Origin: UBA8296 sp031581145 | GTDB lineage: Bacteria > Bacteroidota > Rhodothermia > Balneolales > Balneolaceae | Assembly: GCA_031581145.1 (NCBI GenBank) | Contig: JAVLBP010000004.1 | Coordinates: forward strand, 27,057 to 91,056 | Direction: 5' to 3' | Length of the DNA stretch: 64,000 nt | Part shown: piece after piece, positions 53,030 to 62,081 of the stretch | Numbering within the stretch: position 1 is the first letter of the stretch | How the letters are laid out: each line of letters begins with the position of its first letter | Translations under genes and position numbers: made by a program | Notes under the pieces: generated by a model | What the model was told of the DNA's origin: nothing | Databases searched by the model: none | Seen by the model: the letters and a program-made list of their open reading frames with translations, nothing else

Positions 53030-53935
53030 ATGAATTTCATCGTGATAATGCTAGCTTTTTTCGGGCTCTTGGTTGTTGAGGCCGAGCCTGTTGTCAACGC
53101 CGAACCTGTTGACGGGCCAGTGGAGGCCAAGCCTGTTTTCAAGACCGAACCGGCTTTGCCTGATAATGCGATTGCGGCTTCTGAATCGGCATTGGCGATG
53201 GTTGCGCCGTCCGCTTCTGAAGAATGGGGCCAAATCGGGCATTACACCACAGGCAGAGTCGCCAAACAGTATCTAGATCCCGCTGCATGGGCACGGATTC
53301 AGGAGGTTTTGGCTGGTGACTCATTTGAAGAGGCCACGGTATACATGGATGATGTCCGCTCGGATGATGCGTACGATTCTTACGCGGACTGGCACTGGGT
53401 CACTATTCCCGATGGCATGACCTATGACCAAACGGAAAAAAACCCCAATGGTGATGTTTTGGCAGGGATTCGTCAATTGACGGCTGAGCTAAAAGAAGGT
53501 GGGCTCTCCCAAGATCAAGAGCGTGAGAAACTCAAATTCCTGATGCACCTGATTGGCGACATTCACATGCCCCTGCATGTGGGTACAGGGGAAGATATGG
53601 GTGGGAATCAAGTTAGTGTGACGTGGTTTCGGGAAACGTCCAATCTACACCGCGTGTGGGATTCCAATATGATTAACTCACGTCAAATGAGTTATAGCGA
53701 GCTTGCTGAGGCATTGGGTTCGGTGGACGCCGCAACCATTGCTGAATGGCAAGCAGCGACACCAGAAGAATGGGCCATGGAATCAGTGAGTTACCGCGAT
53801 CAAGTCTATGATTTGCCCGAGGATAATCGCCTTGGATACGAATATCGATACAAAAACTTTGATTTGGTTCGTCAGCGGTTGCTTCAAGCAGGAATTCGGA
53901 TGGCTGGCGTGTTAAACGAAATCTATACGCGGTAA
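53030..53935 (+). CDS. S1/P1-type zinc nuclease, secreted
   Basis: Trinuclear-zinc nuclease that cuts single-stranded DNA and RNA outside the cytoplasm. The 301 residues begin with a hydrophobic leader (1-17). Zinc-ligand blocks are W66-G-Q-I-G-H, MDDVRSDD, ADWHWVTIP, MHLIGDIHMPLHVG and GGNQVSVTWF, then NLHRVWDSNMI. In known members the Trp is the first mature residue and its amino group binds zinc. Here a 45-residue repeat-like stretch (EAEPVVNAEPVDGPVEAKPV) separates it from the leader, so extra processing before W66 would be needed. It probably scavenges phosphate or nucleosides. Confidence 0.88.
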   Translation: MNFIVIMLAFFGLLVVEAEPVVNAEPVDGPVEAKPVFKTEPALPDNAIAASESALAMVAPSASEEWGQIGHYTTGRVAKQYLDPAAWARIQEVLAGDSFEEATVYMDDVRSDDAYDSYADWHWVTIPDGMTYDQTEKNPNGDVLAGIRQLTAELKEGGLSQDQEREKLKFLMHLIGDIHMPLHVGTGEDMGGNQVSVTWFRETSNLHRVWDSNMINSRQMSYSELAEALGSVDAATIAEWQAATPEEWAMESVSYRDQVYDLPEDNRLGYEYRYKNFDLVRQRLLQAGIRMAGVLNEIYTR

Positions 53936-54467
53936 TTTTTGGCCGCTGTTTGCGATTTGAGTCTTTCGATTCTTGTCGTATGCATTGCCTGCCCCATCCA
54001 TTTGCCGCAACACATAGTGTCCTCTACAACTGATGTTGTATGCTAAAACACACATATTGTATACTGCGTAGCCCAAACACCAAACCAGTAATATTTGTAG
54101 AGGGGCGCAAAATATTACTGGTTTAGACAGAGCATTTTTAGCATAGCATGTGCTTGACCTGCATATGCGTGCCCTTCATGTGCATGGCTTTGATGCGCCA
54201 CATTATCATGCACATCCCCTTTACTTATCGCCTTAAATTCTGACATTCCGTCAGGTTTTCTCAAAAATCCTGCCCAAACACCCTGTTTGGTACACCTTTC
54301 GCATTATCCTGTAGTGAAAGACTAAGCATTGCGCACGCAAAAGGCTTGTGGCTTACAGACCGGCTTATAGTCCGGCTAATGGGCAGTGTTACTAGCTGGC
54401 GTATGAGCTCCCTTACAGGCCGATTGACCGCGCGCAACATGATCAAGAGTAGAAAATAGGATATACC
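53936..54467. other. Long spacer before clpB
   Basis: This 532-bp gap holds one copy of the 43-bp palindromic element (54082-54124). An outer 9-bp inverted pair flanks it (ATGCTAAAA at 54040-54048, TTTTAGCAT at 54136-54144). Downstream are several CATGTGC-like short repeats (about 54145-54215). I see no gene and no recognisable heat-shock promoter. Confidence 0.6.
54082..54124. repeat. 43-bp palindromic element, copy 1
   Basis: AAACCAGTAATATT and its exact reverse complement AATATTACTGGTTT flank a 15-nt loop reading TGTAGAGGGGCGCAA. The first and last loop bases extend the stem to 15 bp. GTTTAGA follows the element in all three copies of the window. Confidence 0.92.
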
Positions 54468-57290
54468 ATGAATTTCAATCAATTTACAGTCAAAACGCAG
54501 GAGGTTCTCCAAGCAGCCGTACAACTCGCGCAATCCGCAGGTCATCAAGCTATTGAACCCGAACATGTGCTCAAAGTCATGACACAAGATCCTGAGGGTC
54601 CACTTGCTGCCATCGGGAAGGGTTCGGGTGTCTCCACGAGTACTCTTGGAACGGCTTTAGACGCCAAAATTGCCAAATTCCCAGTGGTTAAATCGGGCAA
54701 TTCTGGAGCCTCGGGCTCAGCTGCTTCCTCTGGCAATCTTGGCAGCACGAAATCACCCGGCGCACCCGGCACCACAGGCAACCCCGGCACCTCTGACACA
54801 CCAGGCTCCCCAAACCAACAAGTCTACCTCGGTAACCGCCTCCAAAACATCTTCACCAAAGCGGCCGAGCTTGCCAAAAAACAGGGTGATGATTATGTGA
54901 GCTCCGACTCGATTCTCCAAGCGATGTTTAGCGACAATCAAGTCACAACCATCCTCAATGAGCATGGTTTTACGGAGCAAATGACCACAGATGCGCTCCA
55001 AAAATATCGGGGTGGCAAACAAGTCAAAGATCCCAATGCAGAGTCGACGTTTCAAGCTCTAGAAAAATACGCTCGTGACCTCAATGGGCTTGCCGAAAAG
55101 AACAAACTTGATCCCGTGATCGGACGTGATGGGGAGATTCGTAGAGTCATGCAAATCTTGTCTCGACGCACCAAAAACAACCCCGTTCTCATTGGCGAGC
55201 CAGGGGTAGGGAAGACCGCTATCGCCGAGGGACTCGCTCTTCGCATTGTCCGTGGTGATGTCCCGGAAGGACTTCGATCCAAGCGGATTGTAGCTCTCGA
55301 TCTAGGTGCTCTTGTCGCGGGAACCAAATTCCGTGGGGAGTTCGAGGAACGACTCAAGGCAGTCATTAAGGAAGTGATGGATTCCGACGGGGAAATAATC
55401 TTGTTCATCGATGAGATTCACACCCTTGTGGGCGCCGGGGCGACGGAAGGATCGATGGATGCGGCCAACATACTCAAGCCAAGCCTTGCGCGAGGTGAGT
55501 TACATGCCATTGGTGCCACCACGCTAAATGAATACCGCAAGTATATCGAAAAAGACAAAGCACTTGAACGTCGACTTCAAACGGTTATGGTCGGTGAGCC
55601 AACCGTCGAAGATGCCGTATCGATTTTGCGCGGGTTGCAGGAGCGCTATGAAGTGCACCATGGCGTTCGCATTACCGATGGAGCGATCGTTGCGGCTGCC
55701 GAGCTTAGCCATCGCTACATTGCCGACCGCTTTCTGCCAGACAAGGCCATTGACCTGATTGATGAAGCGGCTTCCCGCCTCCGCCTTCAAATCGATTCGA
55801 ACCCTGAGGCCCTAGATCAGCTTGAGCGTGAGATCCGTCGCCTCGAAATCGAGCGTGAAGCCCTTAAGCGGGAAGAGGATGAGGCCAAAATGGAGGCAGT
55901 GGAGAAAGAATTATCCACGCTTAATGAGCAATACACGACCATGAAAGCGCAATGGGACGCTGAACGGGGCCTCATTCAGCGTGTCCAGGAGCTTAAAGCC
56001 GCCATCGAAACCACCCGAAACGACGCTGAGCGTGCCGAACGGGAGGGACTCTACGAACGTGCGGCGGAGCTAAAATATGGCACCCTTGTTCAACTCGAAA
56101 AGGACCTGACCGAAAGCAAGAAAAAGCGAGAGCAGAACCAACAAGAGACCACGCTTCTCAAAGAGCAAGTGGAGGCTGAGGACATCGCCGATATTGTGTC
56201 TCGATGGACAGGCATTCCCGTCAATAAAATGCTCACCGCTGAGCGACAAAAGCTCCTAATGCTCGAGGAGGAGCTCCACAAACGTGTGATTGGCCAGACC
56301 AAAGCCATTGAAACCGTATCGGATGCGGTTCGCCGATCAAGGGCTGGGCTTCAAGACGAAAACAAACCGATTGGCTCGTTTCTGTTTCTTGGTTCCACAG
56401 GCGTGGGCAAAACCGAGCTTGCACGCTCTCTCGCCACGTTTCTGTTTAATGACGAACAGGCTATGATTCGCATCGACATGAGCGAATACATGGAAAAACA
56501 TGCCGTGAGCCGTCTTGTCGGGGCGCCTCCTGGATATGTGGGTTATGATGAGGGTGGACAGCTCACAGAAGCGGTTCGTCGTCGTCCATACAGCGTGGTA
56601 TTACTCGATGAGATCGAAAAAGCTCATCCTGATGCTTTTAACATCCTTTTGCAGGTACTCGATGACGGTCGCCTCACCGATAATAAAGGGATAACGGTCG
56701 ATTTTAAGAACACCATTATTATTATGACCAGCAACATTGGGTCCCACCTGATTGCTGATAAAATCGAGGCCAAAAAAGGTGAACTCACTAATGGCAGTGT
56801 CAGTGATGGCAAATTCAGCGATGATCTATCCAATAGAGGCACGTTCAGTGATGGCAAACTTTCCGACGCGGAGATGTCAGAGCTTGAGGAAAAACTCATG
56901 GGACAACTCAAGGCGGCCATTCGCCCGGAGTTTTTGAATCGAATTGACGATGTAGTGGTCTTTCACCCACTTGGGCGTGAGCACCTACGCTCGATTGTGG
57001 ACATACAGCTCGACCGCGTGTTTGCGATGTTGTCTCAACAAGAGGTCACATTAACCGTCCCTGATGTTGTGCGTGAATGGCTAGCTGCACGGGGATATGA
57101 CCCAGTTTATGGAGCTCGCCCCTTGAAACGTCTGATTCAGCAAGAGTTGGTGAATCCGCTTGCGAAGCAGTTGTTGCGGCGCGAAGAACAAGGCGAACCT
57201 GCCAGTTTTGACGTGAAAGTGGCGAAATCAGGTGCTCATCTCGACTTTTTGGAGGTATTTGACGACGTAAAAGCGTGGGCTGAGGAGTAA
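54468..57290 (+). CDS. clpB: ClpB disaggregase with two low-complexity insertions
   Basis: Hsp100 chaperone that pulls proteins out of aggregates with DnaK. The 940 residues exceed the usual 860. The N-domain has two Clp repeats split by an insert (about 73-117, rich in Ser, Gly, Pro). NBD1 has GEPGVGKTAIAEGLA and LFIDEIHTLVGAGATEGSMD. The coiled M-domain spans about 445-560. NBD2 has FLFLGSTGVGKTELARSLA, VVLLDEIEKAHPD and PEFLNRIDDVVVFHPL. A second insert of about 30 residues with SDGKFSDD-like repeats follows TSNIGSHLIADK. Neither insert touches a catalytic motif. Confidence 0.95.
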   Translation: MNFNQFTVKTQEVLQAAVQLAQSAGHQAIEPEHVLKVMTQDPEGPLAAIGKGSGVSTSTLGTALDAKIAKFPVVKSGNSGASGSAASSGNLGSTKSPGAPGTTGNPGTSDTPGSPNQQVYLGNRLQNIFTKAAELAKKQGDDYVSSDSILQAMFSDNQVTTILNEHGFTEQMTTDALQKYRGGKQVKDPNAESTFQALEKYARDLNGLAEKNKLDPVIGRDGEIRRVMQILSRRTKNNPVLIGEPGVGKTAIAEGLALRIVRGDVPEGLRSKRIVALDLGALVAGTKFRGEFEERLKAVIKEVMDSDGEIILFIDEIHTLVGAGATEGSMDAANILKPSLARGELHAIGATTLNEYRKYIEKDKALERRLQTVMVGEPTVEDAVSILRGLQERYEVHHGVRITDGAIVAAAELSHRYIADRFLPDKAIDLIDEAASRLRLQIDSNPEALDQLEREIRRLEIEREALKREEDEAKMEAVEKELSTLNEQYTTMKAQWDAERGLIQRVQELKAAIETTRNDAERAEREGLYERAAELKYGTLVQLEKDLTESKKKREQNQQETTLLKEQVEAEDIADIVSRWTGIPVNKMLTAERQKLLMLEEELHKRVIGQTKAIETVSDAVRRSRAGLQDENKPIGSFLFLGSTGVGKTELARSLATFLFNDEQAMIRIDMSEYMEKHAVSRLVGAPPGYVGYDEGGQLTEAVRRRPYSVVLLDEIEKAHPDAFNILLQVLDDGRLTDNKGITVDFKNTIIIMTSNIGSHLIADKIEAKKGELTNGSVSDGKFSDDLSNRGTFSDGKLSDAEMSELEEKLMGQLKAAIRPEFLNRIDDVVVFHPLGREHLRSIVDIQLDRVFAMLSQQEVTLTVPDVVREWLAARGYDPVYGARPLKRLIQQELVNPLAKQLLRREEQGEPASFDVKVAKSGAHLDFLEVFDDVKAWAEE

Positions 57291-57358
57291 TACCTGCCTA
57301 CTAGCTTGTCACTGGCTCAAGCCTCATTTGAGCTTGACTACCAACTAATCAACGCAAA

Positions 57359-58321
57359 CTACCACCCTGGCATCGCAAATGAATAGCTTAGCGACGCCCG
57401 TGGCTCCGATTCACCCACGGCATACGTATGCACCGTCGTGAGGCCATCCGCATTGATTTCCATCACCCGAAACATCGGCGTATGGTTGGTTTCATCTGGA
57501 ATTTTCGTCCGCTCAACCCCAGGAACATGCAAATAATGGGTATTTCCCACCTGTTTGCTATGAACTACCCGCTCCATATCCATATGCAGATCACCTGTAA
57601 TCATCACCGCTAAATTGGGTTGCCCCACCACCTCGCGAGCAAAAAGCTCATTTGTGATTCCCTTGTCAGGATTTTCTGGGTACGCCCCTACCTGAGCCCC
57701 ATGCACGACGAGAACAACGGGCTTTGGTGCCAAGGCCTCAACTTGATCACGTACCCAAGCCGCACCTTCATCATAAAAATCACGCCCTTCATCAGGTGAT
57801 GCATACACAAAGGCAACCTTCTCATGTTCATGGACATATCTGGTCTCGGTCACCTCAGGATTCCACTGCTCAGCATACTCCAAATATCGCTCCACCGTAC
57901 TTTCGCGCTCTTCATTCCCCATAATGGGATAAAAAGCCGGCTCCAAACGGGTTAATTCCGCTGTAGCAGCTTCATACTGGATTAGGGTCCCTTTGTGGGC
58001 GATGTCACCCACCCCGATGGCAAAATCAAAGGGTTCGCTCGCGTGCAGAGTGTTTATCTGAGTAATGGCAGCAGCCATATTCGGAAACTCAGCCAAAGGC
58101 TTTGGTTCTGCATCCCCAAGCATCGCAATGCGGAAAACGGTCGGGTTGTCGGATTGCTCAGTTTGATTTGGCTGACCGGCTTGATCCTGTGAGGTTGCCT
58201 GGCCGGGTTGATTATTTTGACCGGCTTGATCCGTCTGGCCTGGCTGGCATGCGCTGAGCAGCAAGACAGCGGTGAATAAAAAGCTCGTGAAATGGTTTGT
58301 TGGCAAAAATGAAGCTCTCAT
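57359..58321 (-). CDS. Lipoprotein of the calcineurin-like metallophosphoesterase family with altered motifs
   Basis: The 320-residue protein has a lipobox LLSAC (C25) and is probably membrane-anchored on the periplasmic side. Residues 26-58 are Gln/Asn/Gly/Pro repeats (QPGQTDQAGQNNQPGQ). The phosphoesterase core then appears: MLGDAEPK (D70), GVGDIAHKG (D106), IMGNEERES in place of GNHE, VVLVVHGAQVG and MITGDLHMD in place of GHxH. Loss of the GNHE histidine suggests weakened or different chemistry. Substrate unknown. It is convergent with clpB. Confidence 0.78.
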   Translation of the reverse strand: MRASFLPTNHFTSFLFTAVLLLSACQPGQTDQAGQNNQPGQATSQDQAGQPNQTEQSDNPTVFRIAMLGDAEPKPLAEFPNMAAAITQINTLHASEPFDFAIGVGDIAHKGTLIQYEAATAELTRLEPAFYPIMGNEERESTVERYLEYAEQWNPEVTETRYVHEHEKVAFVYASPDEGRDFYDEGAAWVRDQVEALAPKPVVLVVHGAQVGAYPENPDKGITNELFAREVVGQPNLAVMITGDLHMDMERVVHSKQVGNTHYLHVPGVERTKIPDETNHTPMFRVMEINADGLTTVHTYAVGESEPRASLSYSFAMPGW

Positions 58322-58634
58322 GGGCGATTTGGACTTAGAATGGGCATGGCTCTGGACTAAAATGGGCGAGACGCTGGCCTGATAGAGGGAATAGCATCTG
58401 AACTACAAAAAGCACAACGTCTTTTAATTTCAAACTAGTAAACCCAAACCAGTAAAATTATGAAGGGAGTGTTAAATATTACTGGTTTAGAAAGAGGGGT
58501 TTGGCGGGGTAATGTGTGTGCCGCACCTACCTGACTTGCCAGCCACTCCCGACCGCACTAGCCGCAGATGCCGCAGATGCCGCACCCGACTGCACTAGCC
58601 GCCCAAGACCGACCACTCGCACCCCTACCCAGTC
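58322..58634. other. Spacer with a palindromic element and GC-rich repeats
   Basis: This 313-bp gap contains palindromic copy 2 (58446-58488). It also has a run of CCGACTGCACTAGCCGC and CAGATGCCG duplications (about 58550-58605) close to the 3' end of the aminopeptidase gene. No gene is evident. Confidence 0.6.
58446..58488. repeat. 43-bp palindromic element, copy 2
   Basis: AAACCAGTAAAATT and AATATTACTGGTTT (one mismatch) flank the 15-nt loop ATGAAGGGAGTGTTA. Total length is the same as copies 1 and 3, and GTTTAGA follows. Confidence 0.9.
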
Positions 58635-59741
58635 CTACCCAAGCAACGCGTCAGGATTCAGCCCAACCAACGCAGGATCCACAAATTCACGCCCTTTACG
58701 CACCAATTCCCCATCAAAATAGACATCCGCCCCGATGCATACGAGATCCCAATGAATTGTGGAGTCATTCCCGTTGGACGCCTCTTCGTAATCATTACCC
58801 AGTGTCAAATGGTTCGACCCATAGATCTTCTCGTCAAAGAGAATGTCATACATCGGTGACTCAATCACAGGATTCAGCCCAAAACTAAACTCCCCAAACC
58901 GCCGAGCCCCTTCGTCACTATCCAAAATATCGCGCAAGGCATCATTATTGCTTGAATCGAAATCCACCACAACCCCTTTTTCGACCATGAGCTTCACAAA
59001 CTCAAACGGTTTGCCATTATACACGCTTGGCGCATAGGTAATATGGCCCTCCACGCTATCAAGAATCGGCGAGCTAAACAACTCTCCGTCGGGAATATTA
59101 TGTGACCCGTAGCAGGGGACCCACGTTTGCCCCTTCACGGAGAAGCGAATATCGGTTCCATCGCCTACCAAATTAACTTCATCGGTCTCAAGCAGGCGCT
59201 CATGCAACGGCTTCATCGCCTCCTGCAGCTTGGTATAATTCAACAAACAAGCCTCGTAATAAAACTCCCTGAACGCCTCCGTTGGCATTTTTGCATTCAT
59301 CGCAAATGACTCAGAAGGAAATCTCAAAATGCACCACCGCGTATGATTCACCCGTTGCTTCATATGGACAGGCTCCTGAAAATACTTCGCATACACCTGT
59401 TGCTGATTGCCCGCCACCTGCGAATTTTCATAAATATTGCGACTCCCCCGAATCCCAATGAAGCAATCCATATTTTTCATGAGCGGTAATTGGTCCCTTT
59501 CCGCGGCCGCCGACCAAAACTCTTGATCCCCATGCGTCAACAGAATCCGATTAATCTCAGGGTCTTCAATCTTCACAAATGGATGAGCGCCAATCTCTCG
59601 AGCCTGCTCTGTAAGTGCCCGAAGCAGCCCAATTCCATTAAAATCGATGAGCTGAAGCATGATATTCTCTCCCTTTTGCAGCTTCACGCTATGTTGAAGT
59701 AGGGCAGTGGCTAGGCGGGATTCATCTGGGGTAACAAACAT
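58635..59741 (-). CDS. M29-family aminopeptidase
   Basis: Cytoplasmic metal-dependent exopeptidase that trims N-terminal residues from peptides. The 368 residues start MFVTPDESRLATALLQHSVKLQ, typical of the PepS/AmpS/AmpT group. Metal-ligand blocks are NIPDGELFSSP, GEFSFGLNP, YGSNHLTLGNDYEEA and STIHWDLVC (Glu, Glu, His, His). The C-terminal GADVYFDGELVRKG is also family-typical. The substrate range cannot be predicted. Confidence 0.9.
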   Translation of the reverse strand: MFVTPDESRLATALLQHSVKLQKGENIMLQLIDFNGIGLLRALTEQAREIGAHPFVKIEDPEINRILLTHGDQEFWSAAAERDQLPLMKNMDCFIGIRGSRNIYENSQVAGNQQQVYAKYFQEPVHMKQRVNHTRWCILRFPSESFAMNAKMPTEAFREFYYEACLLNYTKLQEAMKPLHERLLETDEVNLVGDGTDIRFSVKGQTWVPCYGSHNIPDGELFSSPILDSVEGHITYAPSVYNGKPFEFVKLMVEKGVVVDFDSSNNDALRDILDSDEGARRFGEFSFGLNPVIESPMYDILFDEKIYGSNHLTLGNDYEEASNGNDSTIHWDLVCIGADVYFDGELVRKGREFVDPALVGLNPDALLG

Positions 59742-59800
59742 GGGTGTTTAGGATCAGGTTAATGGGTTAAAGGTGCCTTTTAATGGGTTGCAGACTCGTG

Positions 59801-60571
59801 TCAAAGGGTAAGCACTCCATCACACAAAGCCAACTCTCGAGGCTGATTGGAGGCAATAATCGTGAGTTTAGATTGGTTTTTGCGCTCGGCAATCCAAGCG
59901 TGTAGGTGCTCAATAGATTCCTCATCCAAATGGGAATCGGGTTCGTCGAGGAATAGCACCTCCGGATCAAATGCCCCAGCAAGCATCAGGCGTGCTTTTT
60001 GCTGCTGGCCTGAGGATAGAGACCCAACAGGTTTGGTCAAATCGTCGCTGGATAATCCAAAGGTGTTTTGCGGTGTTGAATTAGTTTGCCCGCTGGGTTC
60101 CGTATAGCTTGCAGCATCTACAGACTCGCGCTGCCCAGCACGGTCATTCAAAGCTCCCAAATCGGCCAAATCAGCCAAAAACGTCAAGTTTTCCTTCACC
60201 GATAGCTCAGGATAGGCGTTCATCCATGGCGCACTTACCCCAAAAGTGCCTCGAGTGAGCGTGATGATTTCGGGATCCATGCCCAGCTCGTCCGCGCGCC
60301 GATCCTTGCCAAGCTTGTCTGAGTACTCTAGATCGCCCGCCCACCGTGGCTCACCCGTCCGCCGTATCTCGGCCAAGCCCTCGTCCAACGTCACCAACCC
60401 GACCAAGCACTTCACCAATGTGGATTTCCCAGACCCATTCGCCCCGGCAATTCCGAGGATAAAACCCTCCAACTCCGCATTTAACCCCGAAAAAACCGTC
60501 TTTTGGCCGAGGATTTTTTTACACGATGCAAGTTTCAATGCGTACATTCGAGAAAGGTACACATGTTTCAT
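59801..60571 (-). CDS. ABC transporter ATP-binding protein (CcmA-like), no adjacent permease
   Basis: ATG 60571 gives 256 residues and avoids overlap with the divergent gene that starts 16 bp away. The nucleotide-binding domain has Walker A GANGSGKSTLVKCL, Walker B EVLFLDEPDSHLDEES and signature SLSSGQQQKARLMLAGA, and an H-loop region reading IIASNQP in which the usual His is Asn. The helical subdomain carries two low-complexity inserts (about 80-105 and 150-180). Overall it resembles the haem-exporter CcmA subgroup. No membrane partner is encoded on either side. The missing H-loop His and permease leave its role open. Confidence 0.82.
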   Translation of the reverse strand: MKHVYLSRMYALKLASCKKILGQKTVFSGLNAELEGFILGIAGANGSGKSTLVKCLVGLVTLDEGLAEIRRTGEPRWAGDLEYSDKLGKDRRADELGMDPEIITLTRGTFGVSAPWMNAYPELSVKENLTFLADLADLGALNDRAGQRESVDAASYTEPSGQTNSTPQNTFGLSSDDLTKPVGSLSSGQQQKARLMLAGAFDPEVLFLDEPDSHLDEESIEHLHAWIAERKNQSKLTIIASNQPRELALCDGVLTL

Positions 60572-60587
60572 TCTCTGAACACACCCC

Positions 60588-62003
60588 ATGACCTCACTCC
60601 TCAACGAAATTTCTGCCCTCTGGAACCATTTTGTGGATCCACCCCGCGAATTAACCCTCACGGAACTAGCGGAACTCGATATGCCAGACCCACTTCGAGT
60701 CCGAATTGTAGCCACCGTGCAGCACCAGGCTCGCACCGCAACGATTCAAGCCGATTCAGAATGGCTCGACATGAATCATCCAAACGTGTACATAGACTGG
60801 ATGAATTTTGTGACGGATCATCTCCCGTACGCTAAGATTCCTCAGGCGTATGTCCGGACGGTATTTGATAGCGCTCTTGAGGATCTTGTCGAATGTTGTG
60901 TCCACCCCCGCACCGCCATTGTCGATTTATGCTTTGGTGAGCGTACGGAGCGCTCCTTCGTCGAAGTGGAGCTGGCCAGCCGAGCCATTCCCGTCCATGA
61001 GGATTTGGTTAAAGGCATGATTGCCGCGGTAGGGGGGCCTGGTTTAGGCTCTGATGCAGACGACCCGGCCCAGCCATCCGGCGACCCGGCCCAGCAATCC
61101 GGCGATTCGAGCCAGCCATCCGGCGATTCGAGCCAGCCATCCGGCCAAATGATTCAAAAAAATGACGCTCAGGCTGCGATTGAACAGGCAGACCAAGCAC
61201 TTTTCAACGGGGTAACAGGAACCGAGCTCGCAAATCTGGTCATCCAACGCCTTGAACCACTTTTTGAACTCTGCAAAGACTCTGTGGATCCAACCTTCTT
61301 ATCGACCTTTGTGGAGGAGAAGGGGTATGATGAGCTCGCTCAAGTAATAGAGGAGTCTCATGACCCACTTTCAAAGGAGGAGTTTGTTGCACTTGTGAGT
61401 CAACACGAGCAGACTTTACCACAATCAAGGTCACAGTCAGTGACACAGCCAGTGCCGCCACTTGTAGCTGAGGACGACCAAGAGTCAGACATCTCAACGC
61501 CGCTGGGCTCTACAGAGGAGCCTGAACAGACAGATGACTCGCCCGCTGACGAATTGAACACGCTTGCAGGACAAGCAAGCCAACCTTCAGAAGGCACGCC
61601 CCTTTGGATGCAGTATTTGCAAGATGTTCCAGAGGATGTGGAAGGTGATGTTGCTATTGAAGACGATTCATCTGTCGCAACCCCTGCAGACGAGCCTTCA
61701 TATGTAACGCCCACAGACACAACCCTTGCAACATCCGCGCCTACGCCCGATCAAACACCCACTCAAACACCCGCTGAAAAGCTCCTGGAGCACCTCAAAC
61801 CCATTCAGCCCAAAATCACCAAATCCTTATTCCAAGACGAATACGGACAATATCTGGATATGATTCAGAGTGTTTGCGAGCTCCCTGATTGGGAAACAGC
61901 AGCCCAATGGTTAGATGATCATGTCTTTGTTCCTCAAAACATCGATTTGGAGGATGAAACGGTTATAACATTCCTCGATCGCATGCAGGCCTATTTTGAG
62001 TAA
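60588..62003 (+). CDS. Uncharacterised 471-residue protein with acidic, repeat-rich middle
   Basis: I do not recognise this protein. Residues 1-150 are a folded-looking domain (LNEISALWNHFVDPP, YIDWMNFVTDHLPYAKIPQAYV, IVDLCFGERTERSFVEVEL). Residues 159-186 are four seven-residue repeats of DPAQPSG/DSSQPSG type, encoded by 21-bp units at 61062-61145. A helical stretch follows (190-285), then a long acidic Pro/Thr/Ser linker (290-395). A C-terminal helical domain (400-471) contains PKITKSLFQDEYGQYLDMI and CELPDWETAAQWLDDHVF. No signal peptide or membrane helix is present. It is divergent from the ABC ATPase by 16 bp, so the two may share regulation. Confidence 0.8.
   Translation: MTSLLNEISALWNHFVDPPRELTLTELAELDMPDPLRVRIVATVQHQARTATIQADSEWLDMNHPNVYIDWMNFVTDHLPYAKIPQAYVRTVFDSALEDLVECCVHPRTAIVDLCFGERTERSFVEVELASRAIPVHEDLVKGMIAAVGGPGLGSDADDPAQPSGDPAQQSGDSSQPSGDSSQPSGQMIQKNDAQAAIEQADQALFNGVTGTELANLVIQRLEPLFELCKDSVDPTFLSTFVEEKGYDELAQVIEESHDPLSKEEFVALVSQHEQTLPQSRSQSVTQPVPPLVAEDDQESDISTPLGSTEEPEQTDDSPADELNTLAGQASQPSEGTPLWMQYLQDVPEDVEGDVAIEDDSSVATPADEPSYVTPTDTTLATSAPTPDQTPTQTPAEKLLEHLKPIQPKITKSLFQDEYGQYLDMIQSVCELPDWETAAQWLDDHVFVPQNIDLEDETVITFLDRMQAYFE
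61062..61145. repeat. Four 21-bp in-frame tandem repeats
   Basis: Units encode DPAQPSG, DPAQQSG, DSSQPSG and DSSQPSG. The last two units are nearly identical in DNA, suggesting recent duplication. Confidence 0.92.
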
Positions 62004-62081
62004 TGGTCTGAATTTGCTCCCAAAGAGACCCCATGTACACACACGCCGCCACACGCACATAACTTCGAAGCGACTGTTTCC

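Noticed and set aside
54261..54587. 108-codon minus-strand frame overlapping the start of clpB
   Set aside because: It is mostly antisense to clpB, has no motif and is rich in Leu, Arg and Cys in a random pattern.
57312..57334. GCTCAA/TTGAGC hairpin as a terminator of clpB
   Set aside because: The short stem lacks a following T-run. It may be a chance palindrome.
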